A stretch of 13,807 bases of DNA, taken from the NCBI GenBank assembly GCA_040901705.1, contig JBBDYI010000322.1:1-13807 (forward strand), in the 5' to 3' direction. This stretch comes from PLA5 sp040901705 (lineage in GTDB: Bacteria; Planctomycetota; Planctomycetia; Pirellulales; PLA5). The position numbers and the translations under genes are program-made. This document shows, piece after piece, positions 1 through 6,576 of the stretch; position 1 is the stretch's first letter, and each line of letters begins with the position of its first letter. The notes beneath the pieces were generated by a model. It did no database searches. It had not been told where the DNA came from and saw only the letters and a list, made by a program, of their open reading frames with translations.

Positions 1-247
1 CCCCCTATTGTTAGCACAACCCACGACAGCGCGCAAAGTGCGACATGCGCCCTCGATTGTGCGATTTGGACAGGCTGGCTAGACAGAGTGGGCATGGACG
101 CCGTAGAATTAGAAGTTCCCGGCGCTGGTGGCCGTTGGCCCAAAGTGGTGGTCGGCGGCGATTGGCGGGGTAGTTGACCTCTTGCCGGCTGGGCGCGGTT
201 TGGCGGTTTCGTAATCAGGCTCGAATTCGTAATGATTGGGAGGGATT
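1..247 (+). promoter_or_regulatory. Region upstream of rpsU, weak promoter candidate
   Basis: No convincing gene is visible here. A weak sigma70-like pair can be drawn: TTGTGC at 57-62, a 17-base spacer, and TAGACA at 80-85, about 160 bases before the rpsU start. Each box matches the consensus at only about three of six positions. A GGGAGGG run at 238-244 lies just before the GTG at 248 and probably acts as the ribosome-binding region of rpsU. A minus-strand reading frame across 109-309 has no recognisable features and overlaps rpsU, so it is not called. Confidence 0.25.
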
Positions 248-439
248 GTGGTTAAGCTGACGCTACGTGACCGCGAGTCGGTCCAGGAAGCAGTTCGCCG
301 GTTCCGCAAGCTGGTGGAGCGGAGCGGCGTGAAGAAGGAAATGCGCCGGCGGGAATATTACGAGAAGCCGAGCGAAATCAAGCGTCGGGCACGACTGCGG
401 GCAGAGCGACGGAGTCGGCGGCTGCGATTGCCGGCTTAG
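248..439 (+). CDS. rpsU: 30S ribosomal protein bS21
   Basis: A 63-residue, very basic protein that opens MVKLTLRDRESVQEAVRRF and continues with the hallmark KKEMRRREYYEKPSE block, followed by an Arg-rich tail. This is the standard bS21 layout and length. bS21 sits on the small-subunit platform near the 3' end of 16S rRNA and supports initiation. I chose GTG at 248 because family members normally start with MVKL. An in-frame TTG at 236 would add four residues (MGGI) and use up the purine-rich GGGAGGG at 238-244, which is better read as the ribosome-binding region. The gene converges on the rhodanese gene. Product confidence is high. The start is less certain because the GGGAGGG lies only three bases from the GTG. 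Confidence 0.93.
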   Translation: MVKLTLRDRESVQEAVRRFRKLVERSGVKKEMRRREYYEKPSEIKRRARLRAERRSRRLRLPA

Positions 440-466
440 CGATTTCTGTCGCCTTCTATCGAGCGA

Positions 467-479
467 ACACCGTTGGTGT
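467..479 (+). terminator. Small hairpin after rpsU
   Basis: ACACC (467-471), a three-base GTT loop, and GGTGT (475-479) form a perfect five-base-pair hairpin starting 28 bases after the rpsU stop. No T-run follows, so it is only a weak terminator candidate. The rest of the 175-base spacer between the two convergent genes shows no gene. Confidence 0.22.
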
Positions 480-614
480 GGCGGCCTTGGGTTTCTCTTG
501 CCCGAGGCGCGGATTGTTTCGCCTGCGCGCGAACAGAGTTGCTGGCGGCGGCCGTGGCGCGTGGCGGCAAGGCCGAACGCCGCGCGTCAGTTCGCGACTT
601 CAGCAGCAGGCTTG

Positions 615-953
615 CTAATACCGCGGCAGCGAGGAGTCGATGTCGACGGCCCATTGGTCGATGCCGCCGGCCATGCTCTGGGCTTTTTCGAATCCCTGCT
701 GCCGGAGCCACTCGACGACGCGGCGACTGCGACCGCCGTGGTGGCAATGGACGACGACGTGGCTCGCGCGGTGGGAGTCGAGTTCGGCCGCTCGTTGGGC
801 GAACTGGCTCATCGGCAGCAGCGTCGCGGCTTCAATATGGACGACAGCGTGTTCGTCCGGCTCGCGGCAATCGACGAGGATGAACTCGGCGCCGTCGTCG
901 AGTTGCGACTTTACGCTACGGCAGTCGATTTCGATCGGAAGTGGGGCAGTCAT
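615..953 (-). CDS. Single-domain rhodanese-like protein
   Basis: A 112-residue cytoplasmic protein with one rhodanese domain and nothing else. The active-site loop reads HCHHGGRS, with the presumed catalytic cysteine at residue 70. This is the CHHGxRS form common in one-domain rhodaneses. The N-terminal DCREPDEHAVVHIEAATLLP stretch and the C-terminal AGGIDQWA motif are also typical of the fold. Such proteins carry sulfane sulfur as a cysteine persulfide; the donor and acceptor here are unknown. I chose the ATG at 953-951 (MTAPLPIEID), since the frame upstream of it reads as non-coding. Only a weak GGGAACG precedes the start. The gene points the same way as rpsA, but about 300 bases, a large inverted repeat and the assembly gap separate them, so co-transcription is unlikely. 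Confidence 0.88.
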   Translation of the reverse strand: MTAPLPIEIDCRSVKSQLDDGAEFILVDCREPDEHAVVHIEAATLLPMSQFAQRAAELDSHRASHVVVHCHHGGRSRRVVEWLRQQGFEKAQSMAGGIDQWAVDIDSSLPRY

Positions 954-1164
954 TGTCGTTCCCGTCGCATGGCATTGGATGTTTGCGGAGGAGGCGAGTT
1001 CGCGTCCCTGGCCCCGGATGCGCGCCGGATACGCGACATTTATCCGACGGCTTCTATGGAGATTGTAACTTTGCGAATGCTTGCCTTGCCTGCGAACGGG
1101 TCCGGTCATTGCGGCCCGCGGAGGACTTCCATCTCCAAGGAACATGACATGCCTTGCGCATCCA

Positions 1165-1217
1165 TGACGCCCGACGGCGCGCTCGCNNNNNNNNNNCGCG
1201 CGCGCGGTCGGGCGTCA
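1165..1217. repeat. Inverted repeat spanning the assembly gap
   Basis: The arms TGACGCCCGAC (1165-1175) and GTCGGGCGTCA (1207-1217) are perfect 11-base reverse complements. After one G-G mismatch (1176/1206), GCGCGC at 1177-1182 can pair with GCGCGC at 1200-1205. The ten Ns sit in the loop. It lies 39 bases beyond the rpsA stop codon in the rpsA direction, so it could be its terminator hairpin, but no T-run follows on that strand. The GC-rich stem may also be why assembly failed at this point. Confidence 0.75.
1187..1196. other. Assembly gap (10 Ns)
   Basis: Ten unknown bases. Ten Ns is a common placeholder, so the true length is not known. Reading frames that run through it are artefacts. 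The flanks are alternating GC runs forming the arms of a hairpin. Confidence 0.97.
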
Positions 1218-1255
1218 GGAATAACAACTCGATGCGAACGCCGAACGACGCAAAT

Positions 1256-3034
1256 CTACTCGGCCGGCTTGATCAGCGGCCCCGAGTCGCCGCCGACGCC
1301 GCCCTTGAGTTCGGCGTTCGACTTGGCCTTCGCCGCGCCTTCGGCGGACGCTTCGCCGTTGCCGCCGCCTTCGGCAGCTCCGGCACCCTGATCTTCGTCG
1401 CCCCATTCCAGTCGCTTGCGAGACAGCCCAATCTTCCGCTCGTCCGTGTCGACGCGGAGGATTTTGACCTCGATATCGTCGCCGACCTTGACGAGGTCTT
1501 CCGGGTTCTCGACCTTATGATCGGCCAATTCCGAAATATGCAGCAGGCCTTCAAGCCCGTCTTCCAGACCGACGAACACGCCGAAGTTGGTGATCTTCGT
1601 GACTTTGCCGCTGACCCGCATGCCGGGCTGATACTTGGCGGGAATCGTCGTTTCCCACGGATCGTCGTCGAGTTGCTTGAGGCCCAGCGCGATGCGGCGT
1701 CGTTCTTGATCGACCGACAACACGCGGCAATCGAGTTCTTGGCCTTTTTCGAGCATTTCGCTGGGATGGCTCACCTTGCGGGTCCACGACATATCGCTGA
1801 CGTGCAGCAGGCCGTCGATGCCCTCTTCGATCTCAATAAACGCACCGTAATTGGTGAGGTTTCGCACGGTGCCCTTGACCATCGTGCCGGGCGGATAGCG
1901 ATCGGCGACTTTGTTCCAGGGGTTCTCCTGGGTTTGCTTCATACCCAGCGAGATTTCCTGTTTTTGCTTCTCGATCTTGAGTACGACGACTTCCACTTCG
2001 TCGCCGATGTGGACCAGTTCGTTGGGATGGTTGATCCGCTTGGTCCAGCTCATTTCGCTGATGTGGACCAGACCCTCGATGCCCTCTTCGAGCTTGACGA
2101 ACGCGCCGTAGCTCATCACGTTGACCACCTGGCCCTTGATGACCGAGCCGACGGGGTACTTGTCTTCGACCTTGTCCCACGGGCTGGGCATCCGCTGTTT
2201 GAGGCCGAGGGCGATCTTTTCGCGCTCGCGGTCGATGTGCAGGATCATCACTTCGATCTCTTGATCGATGGCGACCATCTCCGACGGATGGTTGATGCGG
2301 CCCCAGCTCATATCGGTGATGTGCAGCAAGCCGTCGATGCCGCCGAGGTCGACGAACGCGCCGAAGTCGGCGATGTTCTTGACGACGCCCTTGGAGACCT
2401 GACCTTCTTCGAGCGTGGCGAGCAGATGCTTTTTCTTCTCGGCCCGCTGACCTTCGATCAACGAACGGCGGCTGACCACGATGTTCCGCCGCGCGTCGTC
2501 GATCTTGAGCACTTCGCATTGCAGCGTGCGGCCCAGATAGTTTCCAATGTCCGACGGCCGGCGGATATCGACCTGGCTGGCCGGCAAGAACACGTTCACG
2601 CCGATGTCGACGAGCAACCCGCCCTTGATTTTCCGCAGTGCGACGCCGGTGACCACGTCTCCCTCGTTGACGTGCTGCATCACGTCGATCCAGGCCTGAA
2701 TCTTCTCAGCCTTCCGCTTGCTGAGCATGATCATGCCGCGGTCTTCTTCGTTGGCGAGCACGTCCTCGACTTCTTCGACGAGCACTCGAATGATCGCGCC
2801 GATTTCGGGCGGCGGCTCGTCTTCCTCCCATTCGTTCCGCGGGATCGTCCCTTCGCTCTTGTATCCGACGTCGACCAACACGAACTCGGCGTCGACCCGA
2901 ATTACGCGTCCGTCGACGATCTGATTGATCGCCACGTCGTCGCCGCCAAAGTCGATTTCGTCCGGTTGGACCTCTTCGATTTGACTAAGCCATTCTTCTT
3001 CGTCCAGGGACCGAATGAGATTACGATTGACCAT
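1256..3034 (-). CDS. rpsA: 30S ribosomal protein S1 (six S1 domains)
   Basis: A 592-residue protein with six S1 RNA-binding domains at about residues 37-107, 123-190, 209-278, 294-366, 381-453 and 468-540. Domains 3-6 are close repeats with the signature NxxxYGAFVxLEEGIEGLLHISEMSW. Domains 1 and 2 are diverged, as in the E. coli protein, where they anchor S1 to the ribosome. The protein recruits and unfolds mRNA on the small subunit. The last roughly 50 residues are a low-complexity Gly/Ala/Glu/Lys tail. I chose ATG at 3034-3032 (MVNRNLIRSL): the 40 extra in-frame residues upstream look non-coding and would overlap the leader hairpins. No strong Shine-Dalgarno is seen; the bases before the ATG are T-rich (GAGTTTTTATCCCACT), which suits S1-dependent or autoregulated initiation. 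Function is certain from the repeats; regulation is inference. Confidence 0.97.
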   Translation of the reverse strand: MVNRNLIRSLDEEEWLSQIEEVQPDEIDFGGDDVAINQIVDGRVIRVDAEFVLVDVGYKSEGTIPRNEWEEDEPPPEIGAIIRVLVEEVEDVLANEEDRGMIMLSKRKAEKIQAWIDVMQHVNEGDVVTGVALRKIKGGLLVDIGVNVFLPASQVDIRRPSDIGNYLGRTLQCEVLKIDDARRNIVVSRRSLIEGQRAEKKKHLLATLEEGQVSKGVVKNIADFGAFVDLGGIDGLLHITDMSWGRINHPSEMVAIDQEIEVMILHIDREREKIALGLKQRMPSPWDKVEDKYPVGSVIKGQVVNVMSYGAFVKLEEGIEGLVHISEMSWTKRINHPNELVHIGDEVEVVVLKIEKQKQEISLGMKQTQENPWNKVADRYPPGTMVKGTVRNLTNYGAFIEIEEGIDGLLHVSDMSWTRKVSHPSEMLEKGQELDCRVLSVDQERRRIALGLKQLDDDPWETTIPAKYQPGMRVSGKVTKITNFGVFVGLEDGLEGLLHISELADHKVENPEDLVKVGDDIEVKILRVDTDERKIGLSRKRLEWGDEDQGAGAAEGGGNGEASAEGAAKAKSNAELKGGVGGDSGPLIKPAE

Positions 3035-3547
3035 AGTGGGATAAAAACTCGCGCCGTATGCCCGCTGGCTCGCAGATCGGCCGACGATCCCGCGCGCATT
3101 CGCAGTGGTGCGAAACGCCGCAGGATTGCCCGCAAGAGAAAGCGCCGTGGGCAAAGAGGGGTTGGAGGAAATCGCCAGCCGACCGGCTCCGCGCGGAGCC
3201 AGGAAAATATCGACACGGGCGAAACCGCCCAGAATAACAAACTATGCCGTTCGCCACAATTGCGGCGAACCCGAGATTTGCCCACTTTCCCGCTGGCCAC
3301 GCGGTGGTGGGCAAGCGGCACCGCAAGCAAGCGCCGTTGTGGCCGGTCTTTCGACCGAGCCACCGCATCGCGCCTCGCGCCCGGCCCGTCTCACATCGAG
3401 AAGTAACGCAGCTAGATTGCGTTTTTTCCCGAACCGCGTGCCTTCGCACCGTCGTTACAGTATCATAAACAAAGCCTACGCGCGAGATCGCCTCGCTCGC
3501 CGCTTAATGAATTTCACCGCCATCCGCATCACCCCCTGAGGATCGAC
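3035..3547. other. Divergent spacer between rpsA and the XylR-type gene
   Basis: A 513-base gap without a credible gene; the frames that cross it are short and lack recognisable domains. It must hold promoters for both divergent genes. Most of it is a run of inverted repeats (3099-3363, listed separately). Possible -10 boxes are TATGAT on the minus strand (3466-3461, for rpsA) and TAGATT on the plus strand (3413-3418, within GCTAGATT). Neither has a good -35 box. A TCGGCCGA palindrome lies at 3077-3084. Confidence 0.6.
3099..3363 (-). promoter_or_regulatory. Hairpin-dense candidate rpsA leader
   Basis: Read in the rpsA direction there are seven inverted repeats in 265 bases. (1) 3363-3339: ten pairs, TTTC loop on the plus strand, one bulge at 3358. 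(2) 3314-3278: TTGCCCAC/GTGGGCAA, eight pairs, with an inner CCGC/GCGG stem. (3) 3270-3249: GTTCGCC/GGCGAAC, seven pairs. (4) 3230-3217: GGGCG/CGCCC with a four-base loop. (5) 3200-3185: perfect 16-base palindrome GGCTCCGCGCGGAGCC. (6) 3154-3126: TTGCCC/GGGCAA. (7) 3114-3099: TTCGCA/TGCGAA with a four-base loop. The linkers between hairpins 3-4 and 4-5 include A/T-rich stretches. The last hairpin ends 64 bases before the rpsA ATG. The E. coli rpsA leader is also a chain of hairpins bound by S1, but homology is not shown, and the strand transcribed is inferred. Confidence 0.42.
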
Positions 3548-4750
3548 ATGAAGCGCCGCAAGGCCGTTGCCCTGTTGATCGAAACCTCGAACGCCTACGC
3601 CCGCGGCCTGCTCGACGGCATCATCGCCTGGCAGCGCGAGCACGAAGCGTGGTCGGTGTACCTACCGGAGCAAGAACGCGGCGCGGCCCCGCCGACTTGG
3701 CTCAAAAGTTGGCAGGGCGACGGCATTATCGTCCGCATTGAAACCGAAGCCATCGCCAACGCCGTCCGCCGCACCGGTGTCCCCGTCGTCGACGTCAGCG
3801 CCGCCCGCCGAGTTCCTGACATCCCCTGGGTGGAAACGCACGACGAAGCCATCGCCAAACTCGCTGCCGATCATCTCCTCGAACGTGGCTTCCGCCAACT
3901 CGCCTTCTGCGGCGAACAGAACTTCAACTGGTCGCGGTGGCGGTGTGAGCAATTCGAGCGCCGCGTGGCCGCCGCCGGAGCGACGTTCCACCAGTATCAT
4001 TCCAAGTCTCGTTTCGACTCCGATTTTTCCTGGACCCGCGAGCGGCAGCGGCTGATGAACTGGCTGGCCCAGCTTCCGCGGCCGATCGGCATCATGGCCT
4101 GCTACGACATCAAGGGCCAGCAGATTCTCGACGCCTGCCGCGAACTGGACATCGCCGTGCCCGAGGAAATGGCGGTCATCGGCGTCGACAACGACGCCCG
4201 CATCTGTAACCTTTCCGCCCCGCCGATGTCGAGCGTTATTCCTGACTCCCGCCGCACCGGCTACGAAGCCGCCCGGCTGCTCGACGCCATGATGTCGGGC
4301 ATAACCGTGCCGGCGGACGCCCATTTGATCCCGCCGCTGGGCATCGCCGAACGTCCCTCGACCGACATTCTCGCTATCGACGACGTCGACATCGTCAAGG
4401 CGATGCGATTCATCCGCCAACACGCCTTCGACGGCATCAACGTCGGCGACGTGCTCAAACAGGTGCCGCTCTCCCGCCGCGCGCTCGAAGATCGCTTCCA
4501 GCGCCTGATCGGCCGCACGCCGCATCAGGAAATCGAGCGCCTTCGCATGGAGCGCGTCAAGCAACTGTTGGTCGAGACCAGCCTGCCGTTGCAAACCATC
4601 GCCCAACGGACCGGCTTCCGCCACGCGGAATATCTCGCCGTGGCCTTCAAACGCTTCACCCGCCAAACGCCCGGCCAATTCCGTCGCCGCGGCGGCGGCG
4701 AAAAAGTCAAACAGGGCGACGGGGAAGCCGCCGCCCGCTCGTCTGCGTAA
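3548..4750 (+). CDS. XylR-type regulator: LacI-like sensor plus AraC-type DNA-binding domain
   Basis: A 400-residue cytoplasmic regulator. Residues 1-270 are a LacI/periplasmic-binding-protein-like ligand domain, opening KAVALLIETSNAYARGLLDGI and carrying the VIGVDNDARICNLSAPPMSSV stretch typical of these sensors. Residues 285-380 form an AraC-family DNA-binding domain with two helix-turn-helix units (about 296-318 and 346-368), ending in the usual FKRFTRQTPGQFRR. No N-terminal LacI helix-turn-helix is present, which distinguishes it from true LacI. Proteins of this build include E. coli XylR and are numerous in Planctomycetota; the sugar recognised here cannot be told. GAGG at 3537-3540 lies seven bases before the ATG. 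No sugar-catabolic gene is adjacent, so its target is unknown. The C-terminal tail after 380 is low-complexity. A short hairpin (GACGA 4754-4758, TCGTC 4764-4768) follows the stop. Confidence 0.9.
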   Translation: MKRRKAVALLIETSNAYARGLLDGIIAWQREHEAWSVYLPEQERGAAPPTWLKSWQGDGIIVRIETEAIANAVRRTGVPVVDVSAARRVPDIPWVETHDEAIAKLAADHLLERGFRQLAFCGEQNFNWSRWRCEQFERRVAAAGATFHQYHSKSRFDSDFSWTRERQRLMNWLAQLPRPIGIMACYDIKGQQILDACRELDIAVPEEMAVIGVDNDARICNLSAPPMSSVIPDSRRTGYEAARLLDAMMSGITVPADAHLIPPLGIAERPSTDILAIDDVDIVKAMRFIRQHAFDGINVGDVLKQVPLSRRALEDRFQRLIGRTPHQEIERLRMERVKQLLVETSLPLQTIAQRTGFRHAEYLAVAFKRFTRQTPGQFRRRGGGEKVKQGDGEAAARSSA

Positions 4751-4789
4751 ACCGACGATTCTCTCGTCACTCGCGATTTGCCGTCGCCG

Positions 4790-4795
4790 TATAAT
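4790..4795 (+). promoter_or_regulatory. Perfect -10 box just before uvrC, leaderless candidate
   Basis: TATAAT at 4790-4795 is an exact sigma70 -10 hexamer in otherwise GC-rich DNA. It ends nine bases before the uvrC ATG at 4805, so transcription would begin about at the start codon. No Shine-Dalgarno lies between, which fits a leaderless transcript. No recognisable -35 box is found 16-18 bases upstream (TCACTC at 4767-4772). Confidence 0.45.
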
Positions 4796-4804
4796 TCCTC
4801 GGCC

Positions 4805-6283
4805 ATGAGCAACCGCAAACGTTCCAAAGACCTGCCGCCCGCCGATGAGCCGGACATCGTCCATCTCGATGCCGCGACTCCGGGCGGCGCGGCCGACCAA
4901 AGCGCCGACGATGGCACTGGCGAAGGCACTGGCGAAGGCGTAATCGGCGACGACTTTTCGCTCGGCTTTCGCCGCGCCGCGGCCAAGGTCCGCGAGTTCC
5001 CTCGCGAGCCCGGCGTCTATCTGATGAAAGACGTCCAGGGCCGCGTGATCTACATCGGCAAGGCCAAGAATCTTCGCTCCCGCGCGGGCAGTTACTTCCT
5101 CAAAGCCGCCGCCGAAGATCAACGCACCGCCCGGCTCGTGGCCGAAATCCGCGACATCGACTTTCTCGCCGCCGAAAGCGAAGTCGACGCCTTCTTGATG
5201 GAATCGCGGCTGATCAAGGACATTCAGCCAAAGTTCAACCAGATGCAGAAGGACGACAAGTCCTACCCGTATCTGGAAATCACCACCGGCGAGGACTTTC
5301 CTCGCGTCGAATGCACCCGCGAGCCAAAATCCCGCGGCGTCAAGCTCTACGGCCCGTTCCTCAAGTCCGGCGACCTGCGGGCGGCCATCAGTGTGCTGCA
5401 AAAGATTTTCAAATTTCGCACGTGCAGCCTCGACATCGAGGAAAGCGACGAAAAGTGGCGCTGGTTTCGCCCGTGTCTATTGGCGTCGATCAACCAATGC
5501 ACCGCACCGTGCAACTTGCGTATCTCGAAAGAAGACTATCGCCGCGATATCGCCCGGCTGCGGATGTTTCTCGACGGCAACAAGAAGAAGCTGCTTGGCG
5601 AGATGCGGGCCGAAATGAAAGCGGCCGCGACGGAAAAGCGTTTCGAGACCGCCGCTCGGCTCCGCGACGAAATCCACCAACTCGAAACGCTCGACCAGCG
5701 CGGCAAGCTCGACAAGCACGTCCAGCCCGAGGTGTTCTTCGTCGACCCCAAGAAAGGTCTCAAGGGCCTCAAAAAAGTGCTCAAGCTCCCCGTCGAGCCG
5801 CGGATCATCGAAGGCGTCGATATCGCGCACCTCGGCGGCGGCGAAACGGTGGCCAGCCTCGTCCGCTTCGTCGACGGCTTGCCGTTCAAGCCCGGCTATC
5901 GGCATTACAAGGTTCAATGCGTCACCGAGCGCGGACCCGACGCCATCGACGACTTCGCCAGCATCCACGAAGTGGTCGCTCGCCGCTTCAAACGGCTGCA
6001 CGACGAAGACGAACCGCGGCCGGACATTTTGCTCATCGACGGCGGCAAAGGGCAGCTCAATGCCGGCATGGCGGCGTTCGCCCAACTCGAACTCGAACCG
6101 CCCACGGTCATCTCGCTCGCCAAACGCGAAGAAGAAGTCTACCTCCCCGGCCGTTCGCAGCCGCTCCGCCTCAGCCGGCACTCGTTCGCGCTGCGGCTGC
6201 TGCAATACGTCCGCGACGAAGCCCACCGCTTCGCCCAGCACTATCACCACATCCTCCGCCGCAAATCGACGCTCGGCCAGTGA
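4805..6283 (+). CDS. uvrC: Excinuclease ABC subunit C lacking the C-terminal HhH domain
   Basis: A 492-residue UvrC, the nuclease subunit of UvrABC nucleotide excision repair. Residues 65-150 are the GIY-YIG nuclease (GVY at 70-72, YIG at 83-85), which makes the 3' incision in the family. Cysteines 207, 224, 232 and 236 match the conserved four-cysteine set reported to bind an Fe-S cluster. A UVR motif that contacts UvrB lies at about 270-297. Residues 333-485 are the RNase H-like nuclease with its Asp-Asp-His triad (D339, D412, H474), for the 5' incision. The protein then stops at KSTLGQ: the tandem helix-hairpin-helix region that brings typical UvrC to about 600 residues is missing, and I see no such motif in other frames downstream. 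The first 60 residues are an acidic, Gly-rich extension with a duplicated GTGE. ATG 4805 is preferred over TTG 4778, which would place the TATAAT inside the gene. Confidence 0.93.
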   Translation: MSNRKRSKDLPPADEPDIVHLDAATPGGAADQSADDGTGEGTGEGVIGDDFSLGFRRAAAKVREFPREPGVYLMKDVQGRVIYIGKAKNLRSRAGSYFLKAAAEDQRTARLVAEIRDIDFLAAESEVDAFLMESRLIKDIQPKFNQMQKDDKSYPYLEITTGEDFPRVECTREPKSRGVKLYGPFLKSGDLRAAISVLQKIFKFRTCSLDIEESDEKWRWFRPCLLASINQCTAPCNLRISKEDYRRDIARLRMFLDGNKKKLLGEMRAEMKAAATEKRFETAARLRDEIHQLETLDQRGKLDKHVQPEVFFVDPKKGLKGLKKVLKLPVEPRIIEGVDIAHLGGGETVASLVRFVDGLPFKPGYRHYKVQCVTERGPDAIDDFASIHEVVARRFKRLHDEDEPRPDILLIDGGKGQLNAGMAAFAQLELEPPTVISLAKREEEVYLPGRSQPLRLSRHSFALRLLQYVRDEAHRFAQHYHHILRRKSTLGQ

Positions 6284-6341
6284 TGCCGCGATTCGTCGCC
6301 GCAGTCGGCCGGCATCTTACGGAGCACGCGGTTCCGTTTTT
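6282..6341 (+). terminator. Possible uvrC terminator region
   Basis: Two stem-loops follow one another. GATGCCG (6282-6288, overlapping the stop codon) pairs with CGGCATC (6310-6316) around a 21-base loop. Then ACGGA (6319-6323) pairs with TCCGT (6333-6337), followed directly by a T-run (6337-6341). The second has the form of an intrinsic terminator but has only five pairs. Confidence 0.35.
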
Positions 6342-6343
6342 CA

Positions 6344-6363
6344 CGAAAAGTTCGCGAAAAGTT
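6344..6363. repeat. Two CGAAAAGTT direct repeats
   Basis: CGAAAAGTT occurs at 6344-6352 and again at 6355-6363, offset by 11 bases, about one helical turn. They lie about 75 bases upstream of the mraZ promoter candidate. They could be a regulator site or chance; no further copy is seen nearby. Confidence 0.3.
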
Positions 6364-6436
6364 TGTGTCGCTGAATGAATGTGCGCCGCCCATTTCGGCG
6401 CATCGCGACGGATTCCCGCATTTTTTGTCTAGGGTG

Positions 6437-6464
6437 TTGCAAGCGCGAGAAATGCTGCTAGACT
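6437..6464 (+). promoter_or_regulatory. Promoter candidate for mraZ
   Basis: TTGCAA (6437-6442), a 16-base spacer and TAGACT (6459-6464) resemble a sigma70 promoter, each box matching four of six consensus bases. A start near 6471 would give a leader of about 105 bases holding the two inverted repeats at 6478-6536. Confidence 0.42.
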
Positions 6465-6477
6465 CCGAAACGTGATC

Positions 6478-6536
6478 TGTGGGATTGTTGCCCACATCAT
6501 GGTGTTTACCGAAGTAATCGCGGGCAATTAACCCGC
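6478..6536. promoter_or_regulatory. Two inverted repeats in the mraZ leader
   Basis: TGTGGG (6478-6483) pairs with CCCACA (6491-6496) around a seven-base loop, and GCGGG (6520-6524) pairs with CCCGC (6532-6536) around the A/T-rich loop CAATTAA. Both lie between the promoter candidate and the mraZ start, a sensible place for an operator or mRNA hairpins. MraZ in E. coli binds direct TGGG-type repeats; here TGGG occurs as inverted copies, so autoregulation through the same site type is not shown. Confidence 0.35.
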
Positions 6537-6576
6537 AACCGAGGCGAAACGGAGTCCGCCGCACGAGCCAACCGCG

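Larger units (their letters stand above)
954..1255. other. Non-coding spacer between rhodanese gene and rpsA
   Basis: I see no gene in this roughly 300-base stretch. It holds the gap-spanning inverted repeat (1165-1217). It also has a six-base inverted repeat, CGGATA (1026-1031) with TATCCG (1041-1046) around a nine-base loop, which could be an operator or leader hairpin for the rhodanese gene. On the minus strand a TACAAT at 1067-1062 resembles a -10 box, about 110 bases before the rhodanese start, but has no good -35 partner. Confidence 0.5.

Noticed and set aside
236..247. TTG at 236 as the rpsU start
   Set aside because: It would add MGGI before the conserved MVKL start and would place the GGGAGGG inside the gene.
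498..1391. 297-residue plus-strand frame over the rhodanese gene and the gap
   Set aside because: It crosses the Ns and is antisense to a rhodanese with an intact active-site loop.
1154..3406. 750-residue open frame on the plus strand
   Set aside because: It runs through the ten Ns and lies antisense to rpsA, whose six S1 repeats are unmistakable. Its protein has no recognisable domain.
4778..4804. TTG at 4778 as the uvrC start
   Set aside because: It would encode nine residues without family similarity across an exact TATAAT box; the ATG at 4805 is simpler.
3662..5401. 579-residue open frame on the minus strand
   Set aside because: It is antisense to the XylR-type gene and uvrC, both with clear domains. 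Long antisense frames are common in GC-rich DNA.
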